64,000 bases of DNA from Trametopsis cervina (Eukaryota > Basidiomycota > Agaricomycetes > Polyporales > Irpicaceae): assembly GCA_022385755.1 (NCBI GenBank), contig MU278348.1, positions 1,865,470-1,929,469 on the forward strand. The letters are read 5' to 3'. The notes below the pieces were generated by a model. The model was given only the letters and a program-made list of their open reading frames with translations, was not told where the DNA came from and did not search any database. Positions within the stretch are counted from its first letter, which is position 1; each line of letters begins with the position of its first letter. Below are positions 1 through 11,300 of the stretch, piece by piece. The translations under genes and the position numbers were made by a program.

Positions 1-1395
1 CCTTCTCCACAACCATCACTGCGGAAAGCACTATCGCTGCAAGTGGTAGCCGTGTGCGCCGGAATCCTCCAGGCCCGCTTCACGCCCCTCCTCCTGGACG
101 TCTTATATCCCATTCTTCACTCACTTGTCGCGGAGTCTGCACATTTGTCATCGACCGCGCTGTCAACACTCCATTACATCACCCATTCCACCTCGTATGC
201 ATCACCTGCCAACCTGCTGTTGTCCAACTTCGATTACGCCCTTGATTCTGTGTCACGAAGACTGAGTCGACGGTGGCTCGACGTGGACGCACCGAAAGTG
301 CTCGTCGTTCTCACGCGACTTGTAGGGCGTGATGTCGTGCAGAAGGCCGGAGATGTAGTGGAGGAATGTTTTGACAGGCTCGACGAATTTCATGGATATG
401 AAGTCCTCGTTGACGGCCTCATTGCCGTGCTGTTGGAAGTCGTCCTCGTTGTGGGGAGCGACGAACAAAATCACACCGAGCCGAAGCGCGCCGAAGCTTC
501 TCGCCATGATCGTGAGGCTGATAGCAAGCAATTTGATAATTTCTTCGAGTGGTTTGCGCACCGCCACGACAAACCACCGGAAGAGGAGGAAACCGAGCGA
601 GTTAGTTATGATCAAATTCCGCATACCGACTGGGGCAAGAAACCTGAGGAGGAGGACGACCAGCATGCAGGACGGGCGGAGGATACTTCAGACGACCCGC
701 CTCCTACCCCCACGCAGGCTCTCACAAAACAGATCGTCTCACGGTCGCTTTATTTCCTCACCCACGGGTCTGCTGTTATTCGCGCGCGCATTCTTACCGT
801 CCTTACCTCGGCGGTTCCGGTACTACCGGAGTCCGCTCTTCTTCCAGCCATCCACCAGGCATGGCCCTTCATCCTCAACCGCTTGGAGGATCCAGAACAT
901 TTCGTCGTGGCGGCTGTCACGGCTCTGGCGGAAGCACTGGCGGACCATGTGGGAGACTTTATGTTCAGGCGGATCTGGGATGACGTATGGCCGCGGTTCC
1001 AAGCTATGTTGAAGAAGCTCGAGGCAGCGGACTCTTCCAGTGCGTTGATGAGACGCGGACCGGGAGGTGTGGGTACCGAGTCCGCGTATTCGGTGTCGCA
1101 TAGGCTCTACAAAGCGATGATTAGTACCATGAGGGCCGCGGCAAACGGCGTACAGGCACAAGACACCACGGCATGGCAAGTGATTATCGCATTTAGGAGG
1201 TTCCTGCACGATCAAGCGCACGAAGATTTACAATGCCAAGCGAGAGAATTGTACAAAGCTCTGCGTCGCAATAACGAAGATGCTGTGTGGTTTGCTCTGT
1301 CCGCCACGCAGGGTCATATTCCCGCATGGACATTCCTCCATAATCCCCGGTGGTCTATAGACGTGAACGTGCATGCTATTATGGAAGGGGACTAA
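1..1395 (+). CDS. TTI1: TEL2-interacting protein 1 (TTI1), C-terminal part
   Basis: The reading frame is open from base 1, so the gene starts outside the window and only the last 464 residues are seen, as one exon. TTI1 is a HEAT-repeat scaffold of the TTT complex (Tel2-Tti1-Tti2), which with Hsp90 matures PI3K-like kinases such as TOR, ATM and ATR. The visible part has alternating amphipathic helices of HEAT type. A long acidic, charged insert falls at about bases 460-700. The tail has the family's Trp-rich ending around 'IPAWTFLHNPRW'. The first ATG-like position at base 43 is a GTG and is not a start. It runs toward DCD1 with 96 bases between the stop codons. The call rests on overall resemblance to TTI1 C-termini; another HEAT protein is possible but less likely. 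Confidence 0.75.
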   Translation, partial: PSPQPSLRKALSLQVVAVCAGILQARFTPLLLDVLYPILHSLVAESAHLSSTALSTLHYITHSTSYASPANLLLSNFDYALDSVSRRLSRRWLDVDAPKVLVVLTRLVGRDVVQKAGDVVEECFDRLDEFHGYEVLVDGLIAVLLEVVLVVGSDEQNHTEPKRAEASRHDREADSKQFDNFFEWFAHRHDKPPEEEETERVSYDQIPHTDWGKKPEEEDDQHAGRAEDTSDDPPPTPTQALTKQIVSRSLYFLTHGSAVIRARILTVLTSAVPVLPESALLPAIHQAWPFILNRLEDPEHFVVAAVTALAEALADHVGDFMFRRIWDDVWPRFQAMLKKLEAADSSSALMRRGPGGVGTESAYSVSHRLYKAMISTMRAAANGVQAQDTTAWQVIIAFRRFLHDQAHEDLQCQARELYKALRRNNEDAVWFALSATQGHIPAWTFLHNPRWSIDVNVHAIMEGD

Positions 1396-1491
1396 CTTGA
1401 TTGATTCGCGGTGGTGGCGCATTCATTTACATGCTACCGTGGTCGTAAGTCGTGCATGACCTGTCATCGTTCGGGGTCGTTCCGCGAAACT

Positions 1492-2906
1492 TTATTGCAT
1501 CGGCGGGGCCGCGTATCGTCGTAATACTACTCCCGCCTCGTGAAACAGCGCAGAAGATGCATCGTCTCTGCACATGCTATGAGAAGGAACAATGTCATCT
1601 CAGATGTGGTGATGTATACGTACACTTTGTAGCTTAGATTATAGACCACTTCCTTCACTCCTGTCTGTATAATCTTGATCGTGCATTTCAAGCAGGGGCA
1701 ACTGTAATACAAGGACCTTCAATGCATCCGGAAGAGCTGCATGGAAATGCCGCACTTACGTATTGCAGTAAAGCGAGGCTCCATCGCCGATGCGCTCTCG
1801 CCCTGCCTCCAAAAGTGCGTTCTCTTCGGCATGAAGGCAAACACATTCATCGGGGGTTTCGCTGGCACTATTACAGCGCGTGCAACCGCCTTCATTACAA
1901 TTTGTCAAGCCTCGTGGTGTTCCGTTGTACCTGAAGCATGGGCTGATTGAGCATAATTATATGAAATCACGAAGGTGATACACTTACCCCGTAGCAAGGA
2001 TACGCTTATTGCGGACCAGGATAGCCCCCACACGCCGCTTCATGCAATTTGACCGCAAGGATGCAAGGTCGGCCAGCCGCATGAAATATGTATCCCAGCC
2101 GGGGCGTAGCCGTTCTGCATTGGTGATGTCGAGTTCCCCGAGATGTTCATGTAACCCTTCCACGGTATCAAACGAGTTATTCACTTGGATATCAATAAGT
2201 GACTGCAGGTTTCTTAGAGATGATACGCCCTTGGAGGTAGTTCCGAACTGCCCGCCGTAGAGGTAATCGTCATGGTCGGCAACGAACCGCTCAAGAGTGA
2301 GCTCAGAGTGGGTCGTGCGCCTGTGTAACAATAGGTGAGACCGGATGCAGTAAGTGTTGGAAGGAATTACGTTCACCTAAGGGTCCGACGATACCGCGTG
2401 AGAATAGGTGCATCTACACTGACGACCATGAAAAACGGCCTGGTTCGGAATGTTTCCAGTGACATGTAGGTGTTCAGCTCGGTCGTCACGAAATTCGACC
2501 GCCAGTTCTGTGTGACAAAGTTTAGCATCTCCGTCTCTGATTGGAAAACCATCTCCCGGTCAAATCTATTTGCTGGCGTGGAATGTGGTACGAAAGGCGG
2601 ACGAGGAAATGTTCCCATTACAGGCGAATTCATCATCAGGAATGACATCGGACGAGAACTGCTGACAGATAGGGTCTGCGGCATATGCTCGTCTTCACTT
2701 GTATCCCTAGAATCATCCTCGTAGAATGATTCGTCGGCGTCCTGGAGGGGTGTCAGCACGGATCTTGATCACGACTGGCGAGCATCACGCTGGGAGCTTA
2801 CAGCGAGTGGGGCCAACCTCAGAGAAGTAAAGTCTTTGTTTTGAATAAGGTACTCTTGGAGAGTGCTTTTACCAGCCGAACGGGTGCCTATGACGGCAAT
2901 AAACAT
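1492..2906 (-). CDS. DCD1: deoxycytidylate (dCMP) deaminase
   Basis: Deaminates dCMP to dUMP, feeding thymidylate synthesis in the cytosol. Six exons join in frame: 2802-2906, 2377-2741, 1988-2320, 1760-1930, 1624-1701 and 1492-1576, giving 378 aa. The N-terminal third has a P-loop-like 'GTRSAGKST', typical of fungal Dcd1, which carries a nucleotide-kinase-like domain ahead of the deaminase. The deaminase part begins around '[12 protein letters not shown]'. It has the zinc ligands and catalytic Glu in 'LHAEENAL' and in 'CPCLKC'. The motif 'TGYNGTPRG' is rebuilt only after splicing exons 3 and 4. The start ATG at 2906 is fixed by the P-loop lying at residues 7-14. Its 3' end converges on TTI1. 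All key residues are present, so it should be active. Confidence 0.95.
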
Positions 2907-3853
2907 TTCGAATCCTTAGACGGTGACTGGTGACCACCGATTGCCCTAATGGGTATGAAGAACGCTACGAAATGATAATGTGAGTATGGCTGGTACACCT
3001 GTTGGGTATTGTTAGAATATATTCGGCAGGTGCTCACCGTTGGTGGTAAGACAGATGGCACTGCGCACTGACACAAGGTTTATCTTGGACCGGTCAACCG
3101 CCATGGCGCCCTTTGACGTAGCGCCAAAAACCCACGATAGTTTCGCAGCACACCCACACAAGCCCGCGGCATTACACCAGGAGCGAGCACATATGAATGG
3201 AAAGGCAAAAAAAAATGAAGTGGCTGCTTCATCACGATGTGTTTCGTACAACTAACATTACCTCAAACGAGTACGACGTTTACCACGGAATTTGACATAT
3301 TCTGGAAAACGCGTGGTGGTGCATGTGGGTGCTGGCAGAAAGCGCAGACTTGTGATGAGTAGTACATCGCCACTACTGTACTCCTATCATCTCCGTTGCC
3401 CATCCTTGCCGGTACATCTGAGATCGGCTTGCATGGTTAGGTCTGCGAAAGTACACTGCAATGATAACACTGGACCAGGCACTGCACTGCCTGTTCCAAC
3501 ATCGGAGATCGTGTGAACAGGGGGTTGACGTCGTCAATTTGGTGTTGCAACGCTTCACGGGTACATGAGATTCACGCTCCGAAGTAGCTAGGCAGACATT
3601 GCTTAATTTGATGGAAATATCAATTCCGGATAGTAATACTACAGACGTTGTCATCATTCTGCAGACAAGGATGAGTGACGAGAAAAAAAGGAGCAAAGAC
3701 AGCTTACTCCCGGTAAACTCCATCATCCGTGGCAACCCTCTTAACCGAACACCCATCTATTACTCCGACGGTTAGTTGGAAGAGAGAGTGACCAGGCAAG
3801 GTAACAAGATTCACTACTCGCGCTGGTCATGTATTTCTACTCACCTCCTATGA
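2907..3853. other. intergenic, DCD1 upstream region
   Basis: About 950 bases between the DCD1 start and the POP3 stop. No gene was recognised. On the minus strand there are intron-like stretches (for example GTAAGC to CTGCAG at about 3660-3710, and GTGAGC to ACAG at about 3000-3040) next to short open frames, so a small spliced transcript or a spliced DCD1 leader is possible. No protein family is recognisable. Confidence 0.3.
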
Positions 3854-4919
3854 CTATGCATTCTGCTTGCGGCGTTTCTTAGCCTCCGTTCTGTGTTGCG
3901 TTCTACGTTCTTTTGCGGCTTTCATATCTTTAGGAGCAGTTGTTTTCAGTTGTTTGATGTGAGTCGGAACCAAGGCAGGTGGATGATCCTCGGACGTAGG
4001 TTGTAGCCACGATGCGCACAATGGCGATACAGAGTTTAAAAACTGGCGTAATGTCCCAAAGTCTGAAGACGTGGACTAGCCATATTGAATCAGCGCAGGG
4101 TATTCAATTCGAGCGTATCGTACTCACAGACACAAGTAACACTGACACGCGCCTCAGGCCCACAGCAGCGGACAACGTTTCTTCTGCTCCGGCTGGTAGA
4201 GGGACCAGCCATGTGCGATCTTGGTCTTCCTTCCGTCTCACAGAGTTACAGGCCGCGACTAAATTGGGTAAATGTTCAATTAGACATGGCGGATTGACGT
4301 CCCCTGTACAGGCTAAAACGAGTTGTGACACTGGTTCAGCGTCTGTATTGATTGAGGCCACATCAGGCTGTCGAACTTGTGAACGTCTCTGACGGAGTGA
4401 CAGTATTAACTCTTCCAATTTCTTCGTTACTTCGTTTATGCCGCAGGTGATGTGCTGGAGGATGACCGGTACCTCCGGTGTCTGTGGGGCTGTTTCGGGT
4501 ACATCATCTTCAGTGGAGTGCGCGAAAACATCTGTTTCTTCGTCCTGCGTGACTGCTGCCGATTCGTCGGAGCCCGCGACTGTTTCGCCGTGCTCGTCCA
4601 ACAGCTTGCGCCTCTTTCTTGCATTTTCGTTTGCTTCGGACTTTCTCTTCCGATTCCGCTGCTGTCGTTGGATATGATATGATGCCACACCGTTGAGCAC
4701 AGCAACTGTCTGGGAGATGATAGCATTTTGGACGTTGCCCGGAACTTTGGGCCTGGAGGGTTAACGGCTTGAAACAATGGCAGGATGATCGGAGTGTTGT
4801 ACGTACCAGGCGACGGTGAATGGGTTGTCCAAAACACTCCTGTATACAATTCTCCGCTCGAAACTTGAGTCTACTCTATTGGACTTGTTCGTATGCGAGC
4901 GAGCGATTTTGTTGGACAT
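3854..4919 (-). CDS. POP3: RNase P/MRP subunit POP3
   Basis: Protein subunit of nuclear RNase P (tRNA 5' maturation) and RNase MRP (pre-rRNA cleavage). Three exons, 4807-4919, 4128-4752 and 3854-4042, give 308 aa in frame. Exon 1 to 2 rebuilds the conserved 'SVLDNPFTVAWPKVP'. The centre has the L7Ae-like core 'GDVNPPCLIEHLP' and 'LVPLPAGAEETLSAAVGLRR'. The end has 'LVPTHIKQLKTTAPKDMKAAKE' in two parts plus a basic tail. A low-complexity, acidic and basic insert of about 80 residues follows residue 60. The 3' splice site of the last intron was chosen because the earlier AG gives a stop, while the CAG at 4043-4045 keeps the frame and the conserved hydrophobic helix. It lies tandem to DCD1. Confidence 0.9.
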
Positions 4920-6018
4920 GATGGAGGACGTAAGATGAATATCGTCTGCATTGTGATGAACCCCGTATTTCGAACAGAGCGCGCCATTTAGCGCTCGATA
5001 GCCTACACGAAGACCACCACCGTTGTCTTTTCCAACGTCTGTCCCTGTGCATCTATGCCAACATTCCGCCTCGCTGCTTCACTTGGAAACGTGAAGAGGC
5101 GGGTCCGAAGATGAAAGGCAGTAAAGGATCCGCAGCCTTCACCCGCCCATGAAAATGACGGATTCGGTTGGTCGCCCGCTGCGCTCGCAGCAATCAACTA
5201 TTGTGCAAGAATACCCTCGCCCGCTATCCGAGGTTTTGATACTGCATCAGTATGTAATGTCATACCAAATGCGGAGCATGATGCGCCGGAAGAGTCAGGC
5301 AATGATGACTCGTCTGCCCGCCTGTTGACTACATGACTCCTGGGCTGTGGTACGCTCGCGCCTCATATCCATCACTTACGTTCATTAAACAAGGCTGGGG
5401 GATATCGTATAGCGTATCTGATCGGGATATGCTCATATCCTCAGCGCTGGTCGACACTGGACAAGGACATACCCAGTTTCCTACAAGTATGCAGCTTCTG
5501 CATTCATCTACAATTAAATGTGAGTAGGCTTGTCTTCCACGCGTTCTGAATCTCAACGTCACTTATCACAGACGCTGACTTCCCAGCGGCGAAGTGCTGT
5601 ACTGGACGTGGCGCCTCAGGTCCGGTCCCTGATGGATAAAACTCCCTGAAGCACTGTCTAGAACGCTGGGTTGACGGAAATGCAGAGGTTCCGGCCGATA
5701 TACCTCGTACTAGGTGTAAGTGTGTTTTGGTTGCCTGCTGTGCTTTCCTTTATCGGCCCTCCTCCGGGTCGGGAATAGGAAGCTGGCACAGCTTCCACCT
5801 AATTTCGACATTCATCGTAGGATCCAGAGAGCCGTCACTGCAAAATAATGGAAAACCCCGGTGAGTCAAATTTTGAGCTCAAGCACACTCGGCATCTGAG
5901 ACTGGGATAGCAGGCATATATATATATATAGCTATGCAGACCACAAAGCCTCTATCCTTTTAACCCACCATACGAACCTATACTCTGGGCAGTCCACACA
6001 TCGCCTCGATAATCCACA
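4920..6018. other. intergenic, upstream of the GNAT gene
   Basis: About 1.1 kb without a recognised gene. It holds the promoter of the GNAT gene, with a TA-rich element at 5916-5930. A plus-strand frame at 5333-5520 could splice through a 52 nt GTGAGT..ACAG intron into about 20 further codons ending near 5632. It matches no family known to me, so it is not called as a gene. Confidence 0.3.
5916..5930 (+). promoter_or_regulatory. TATA-like element of the GNAT gene
   Basis: A run of alternating A and T sits 89-103 bases upstream of the ATG at 6019 and is followed by a CT-rich stretch (about 5948-5965), a usual layout for a fungal core promoter. It could also be a plain dinucleotide repeat. Confidence 0.45.
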
Positions 6019-7165
6019 ATGCCTTCAGTACTCTCTAGCTATGCTGTAGAGACATACAACTCTGCCACACGCATCCCCGACTACATCTGGCAAGCCATGA
6101 TCGACAGTCCCTGTAATTCTAACATCATGCTTCCCCATGCTGAGAGCGCGAAGGCACACGCATACGCCGGTCAACCCACTGAGGGGATCTGGATAGCATG
6201 CATTACGTCTTCCCCCAGCTCGCCACGGCGCGTCGACTTCATTCTAAGCTGCACATCCAATCATTTGGGCGCAAACCCGATATTCATCTTCACAACGATC
6301 CCGCCTGCCGGGCACGCCTCGGAGGATGTTACGTCTCGACTGACATCCATGGCTCATGCTCTCCTGCGCAGCGTTCCTGTGGAGCGCGTGTTCTCGGTGT
6401 TTGCCCCCGACCACATTACGAGGACATTCACATCTGTCTGGACTGACATCACCGGTATCAGCCTCGCGGAGGACCCGGAGTACTACGCCGCAAAGATTTC
6501 GTATTGTACAAGGTCGTCCTTCAGGCCGCGGTCGAATTCATCACTCCCGGACGTCCAGTATGAACTCCGCTTAGCACGTGAAGATGACGCCTCGGCGGTT
6601 GCTCAACTATGTTATGGTTTCGCGATCGAATCGGTAAGTTGTCCTCGCACATTACTATATTTGGCATGCTCACTTACATCACGTTCTAGCCCCCATTCAC
6701 CCTCACCATGCAAAACGCTCTCCGCGAAGCTTCCATGAAGATCAGCAATGGCCAGTTATGGGTGCATGAAATTCGTTCCCCAGGGCAATCCGCTGAGATT
6801 GCATCCATTGTGGCTGTCACACGAACCAGTAGCACCGTTGCTGCCATTACCAAAGTGTACACCAATCCTCGATGGAGGAAGCGGGGTTGCGCCGAGCGGT
6901 TGGTCCGCAAGGTGTGCAAACAGTACGTCCCAAGCCACCAGCGTCAGACTTATGTTCCGCTTACGATGTTAATTGTCCCACTAGTCTCTTGAAGACCAAA
7001 GACAGCGTTGTCTTGTACGTTGCGCACGAAAATCCTGCTGCAGCGAAAGTCTATCATCGCGTTGGTTTTCTTGGACTTGGTCCGGAAACTGAACCTGTCG
7101 ATGGAGTCGACGACTGGTTAGAACTTGGCTTTGACAGAAGCCGAGTTGTCCTAGGCCACTGGTGA
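6019..7165 (+). CDS. GNAT-family N-acetyltransferase
   Basis: Three exons (6019-6633, 6690-6922, 6985-7165) give 342 aa. The C-terminal third is a GCN5-related acetyltransferase fold. It has the acetyl-CoA loop 'RWRKRGCAERLV' (the R-x-x-G-x-A type), the preceding strand 'ITKVYTNP', then 'VVLYVAHENPAAAKVYHRVGF', the classic last strand and helix of the FR47-like subgroup. The first 190 residues are unlike the core and may form a second, degenerate GNAT lobe; 'PDVQYELRLAREDDASAVAQL' (written here as the start of the lobe at about residue 178) marks the domain start. The substrate cannot be told. Similar fungal proteins are annotated only as acetyltransferases. The start is the first ATG after the TATA-like element. 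Confidence 0.8.
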
Positions 7166-7946
7166 ACGTCGCGCGATAGCATAGATGTGTTATCGCCTTC
7201 GTCCAACAGCCGTTTACACGGCTTGCGGGCCCCGTCCGCGAAGTGAGCTGCGGCTCTCACGGGGAAAGATCCTGCTTCGGCTGGAACGTTACTACAACGG
7301 ACAGATTAGCTCCAGAGGGCTGTATCATAACATGGCCGCAATCTAATCCACCCGCTGGCACTTCTAATCACTATGTAGCAACAGTGCTTTTGTGTTGTAC
7401 ATCATAATTTACGCGAAGCCTACATATATTATTATTTTTGATGGATATGACAACCCTCTTCGGCAACGAGCGGCTCATGTACGTAAGTCCGTGAGGGAAA
7501 ACTGGACCTGCTGCATAGTTCGAGTTCAATTTCGAGTACCGCACGGAATGCACTCGCCATCACAACTTGATACATCACGATGCAGTATTGCACACCGTAA
7601 AGTGGCATGACGAACAGTCACTATATCCCAATACACTGGGCGCCGGTGGTACGAGACATTCAGCTTGTTCAAACAACGTCCGTGCTCAGATAACATGTTG
7701 TGCCCCGTGTTGGCTCAATTTCAGAGTAGGGACCAACAGGGGTGAAAGTCGAACAGATAGTAATTCTGCTGGGCACTGGTCAAAAGTGCGCAGCTGAAGA
7801 ATTACGATTCAGACCAAGATAGGGCTGTCGTGTGTTGTACCGAATCATACACTTGCCCTGTCTTGTGTCAGTCAGCCGCGATAATCGTCAAACCTGCAGC
7901 TGACTCCCGAAGACCTTGTGCCGAATGTCCACGCACCACCGGTCAA
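7166..7946. other. intergenic, upstream of the arrestin-like gene
   Basis: About 780 bases holding the GNAT 3' end and the arrestin-gene promoter. Nothing else was recognised. An open frame from 7830 in phase with the next gene begins with GTG and has no ATG, so it is taken as 5' leader. Confidence 0.4.
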
Positions 7947-10900
7947 ATGGCGACACCAGCAAGTTCTACAGGACTAGGAATCAACCTACAGTCACGGGAC
8001 GCCATACCTCAATTACAGACTACAGTAAATAGCGGTCCAAGATTCCCTTCCGATCCAGAGGCGCGTCGGCGGCTGAGACGTACTCTGACAGGACCACGAG
8101 CACCTACCAAAGCACGACCGAAAACCACTATTCCTGCACTACTTGCCTCCCGGCCATGCATTCCGCACTCGACATCGCAGTCGGGAACAATCTCGTCGGC
8201 AAATATGCGATCGATGAGAGGCATGCAGGGTCTAACGGGCGCCGAAATAGGGGACTCGATGGTCGCGTTTGAAGCGGATGGTGGGAGCGTGCGAGAGGGT
8301 AGTCGCTTCGCATTAGACCCTCTGACGCCTGGAGGATGCACTTTGCCGCCCATGATTCGCCGCCATTCGACGAGCGAGGGAAGCAATGTCCGGAACTCTC
8401 CAGCAGCGTTGCCCAGAGACGTCACGCTTCTAAGCTTCGGTATCTCTCATCTTGGGGGAGCTTCAGCGGACCTCAAGTCCCTCTTGGGTGACTCTAATGC
8501 GCGTCTCAAATCTGGCGCTGTCATTCTACCCGGTCGCAGTCGGACCTCCAAGGATAAGAAAGTCGACAAGCAATGCGGAGTGGCTCTTGAACAGGCGAAG
8601 CACCGTGCCCGTGTAGAGGTTGATATTGTACTAGAAAGCAACGTGTGCGTGCAGGGAGGCTATGTCCGGGGACACATCAAGGTTCGGATCCGAAAGCGTT
8701 CTAAAAAGCAGTCGCCTGTGGCCCTATCGGAGGGCAAAATTCGAATTGTTGGGTATGAAATGATTTCCGACGGGGACCATCGACATATTTTCTACCAGTG
8801 CGCAGCTCCGCTTTCTGCCGTTACAGACGCAGCACAAAATATCTATTGTTCAACTACCGACGAAGACGGCTTCACACAGGGATTGGAGGGCATGCATGTG
8901 CTCCCTTTCGCGCTTCACTTACCTTCCGACGGCTCGTTTGGCACGCCCAAAGGAACATTGCATATCAGCACGGGTGCCGTTGTACGTTATATTGCGATGG
9001 TGTTCGTACTGTTCCCTCCGTCCTGCTTCGCTGTTACCTTCCTGCTGACAATGTTGGTCTACATTTTCTATAGCTCGATCAGAGTCAAAGATCCGGACAC
9101 GGGAACCCGCTCGCTTGCTCACTTTTACCGCGATTGCGAAGTTTGGCCGCTATTGGATCCAAGCACCATCCTCCAGCCGGCGCTACGTCCTATCCAGGCG
9201 ACCGCGCACAAGAGTGTGTCCCTAATCGGTGGTGCATCCGCGAAAGTCAAGCTCAATGCACAGTTACATCGGTTGAACTGGCCAGCGGGCTCGAGATGTC
9301 CTGTCTCCATGCACGTCACTAACGGCTCGAAGAAGACCATTAGGAGTTTAATGCTGACCCTCGTTCGAACTACCACGGTATTTCGGCCTCGGCATGCACT
9401 TGACACCGAAGGCGACAGAGATCCTGACTCCTGCCAAACGACAACTCTACACAAGGTTGTGGCAGAATCATCGCTCGAAATGGGTGCGGGCATCGCGAAA
9501 GGGCGTGCGAGCGCGAAAGGATGGTGGACGGGGATATCTCCGGGCCAGGAACTTGAGTTTGTTCATTTCATCATGTTACCTGTGAGTGACGTCTGGCTTG
9601 TCTTATGATTCTCGGTTCTAAACATGGTTTCGTTTTCCTACTCTTTTCGCCATATCCCGCTTTATTTGTATTGTTTCTCTAGCCTGAGGCTTTGTCCATC
9701 ACCCGCGCCCGGCTATTGGAAGTGGAATATTCAATTCGGGTCACCCTGAGCGCAGGCTCCTTGGCCTCAGACGTTGCAGTAACCCTCCCTATCCGTATAT
9801 TCAGCTTTATCTCTATCGACCCCCCTCCGAGTGCTGGGCTTCTCTCAAACAGTGGAGCATACATTCGGTCGACCCAGCTACCGGCAGTTGCCGCGTTGGA
9901 GAGAGTTCCATCCACTTTCAGCCGTTCAAAGGCTAGTGTACACACGAGACTGCCGACCACCATGGAAGACGAAGAAGAGAATGAGTACGAGCCAGAACAC
10001 AGCCCAGAGGCCACTCCGACGGCAAATAATTTATTACACAGACCCTCTCTACGCATCGCCAACCCTGACATCTCCCCTGTCTTAAGCGAGAAGCCCCCGC
10101 TACCTAAGCTAGACACCACCGTCCCATTGAGCGCCATCCCTTCTGAAGCAAGTATGTACTCCACGGGAACGGCCTCCTCCCAAGGAGACGAAGACAGTGA
10201 AGCGGATGCCCCGGTCGATGCTACCCATGCCATCCAACACGGCACACTGGAGCTAGATGGAGACATCGGCTCAGATGAAGAACTCGATGCAGTGTTGAAG
10301 TCCGCGAAGATTGAGCAAGGGCCCTTCGGCGCTCACACGAATGGCAGCGTCACAACGCCCGAAGCTCGCATGAAATCCAGAGGCCAGAAGCAATCGTCGT
10401 GGGGGACTAACTCACCAAGTCAAAAACCTATTCCTCGCATGGAAGGCGTAGGTTCTGGTATGCGCAGCTCATGGAAGAAGGATGAAGAGAGAAATTTGTT
10501 GATAGCCAGGCTGCGGGAACGCGCACGTCGCGGAATTCCACAGCCCGTGATAGATTCAACCTCTGGGACGGACGAGACGGAAGAAGATACGCCTAAACTT
10601 GGGTCTACGAAAAACAATGCAAACGACGGGCTTCCTGACTCCTTTGATTGCGATCGCGTGACAGCTTCTGTTTCACACACTTTCATTCACCCCCATCCTT
10701 CATCTCTGGAACGCAAAGAATCTCGTAAACTTCCCCGTCCTCCATCTACGACCATCCTGCATACTGGTGAAGGGAATACAACCGCACCAATGCGCCACAG
10801 CCACATGGGGATAATACACAGGCAAGCCGCCAACACTATGCCTGGACTACCAAGACCTAGCGCTCTACATAGCCGCTCTCCGCGGAAACAAGGAACGCTC

Positions 10901-11185
10901 AAGGGCCTTCCGCATCCACCTGCCGTTCCCGAACATACGGACTTGCAAGGGATTACGAAGGTCTTTCCCGTCCAGAGCACGCTGTCCGATTCCGCGGCGC
11001 TGCGGAAAATTATCCTCAGTCCTCCGAGATCCCCGGTTAGACCCCCAAGGTCGCCTCTTCGACTGTATCGCGGCGGCTCAAGCGGGAGTACGAGTACAGA
11101 GGAGGTCCAGAATGATGGTGAAGACAGCCCCATCAGGCAACGAATTATGGCTTTAGAACACAGGGTGAAAACCAATGGATGGTGA
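7947..11185 (+). CDS. arrestin-like domain protein
   Basis: Three exons (7947-9001, 9074-9581, 9683-11185) give 1021 aa. After about 215 disordered residues comes an arrestin N-fold starting 'VEVDIVLESNVCVQGGYVRG', with the strand 'GKIRIVGYEM', the polar core region 'LPFALHLP', and 'SIRVKDPDTGT' across the first splice. The second fold follows ('HRLNWPAGSRCPVSMHVTN', ending 'YSIRVTLSAG'). The last 400 residues are Pro/Ser-rich and charged. In fungi such alpha-arrestins recruit Rsp5-type ubiquitin ligases to membrane cargo or act in pH signalling; which applies here is not visible. The first 5' splice site (GTTCGT at 9002) is weak but is the only one nearby that keeps frame. The first ATG in the frame is at 7947. 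Confidence 0.75.
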
Positions 11186-11300
11186 ACGATGCAAGCGCAT
11201 ATTAGGTCAGTTACTCTATATCGATTGCTGGTATTTGATACATGTGTTTGGAATTATGTTACAGTAGTCAATTACAATTATTTGATTCCAGGTTCTAGCT

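Noticed and set aside
7830..7946. N-terminal extension of the arrestin-like protein
   Set aside because: The extension starts with GTG and has no ATG; the first ATG in frame is at 7947, so it was left as 5' leader.
9679..10266. 195-codon minus-strand frame opposite the arrestin-like gene
   Set aside because: Ser/Gly-rich mirror of the disordered region on the plus strand, with no motif and no splice logic.
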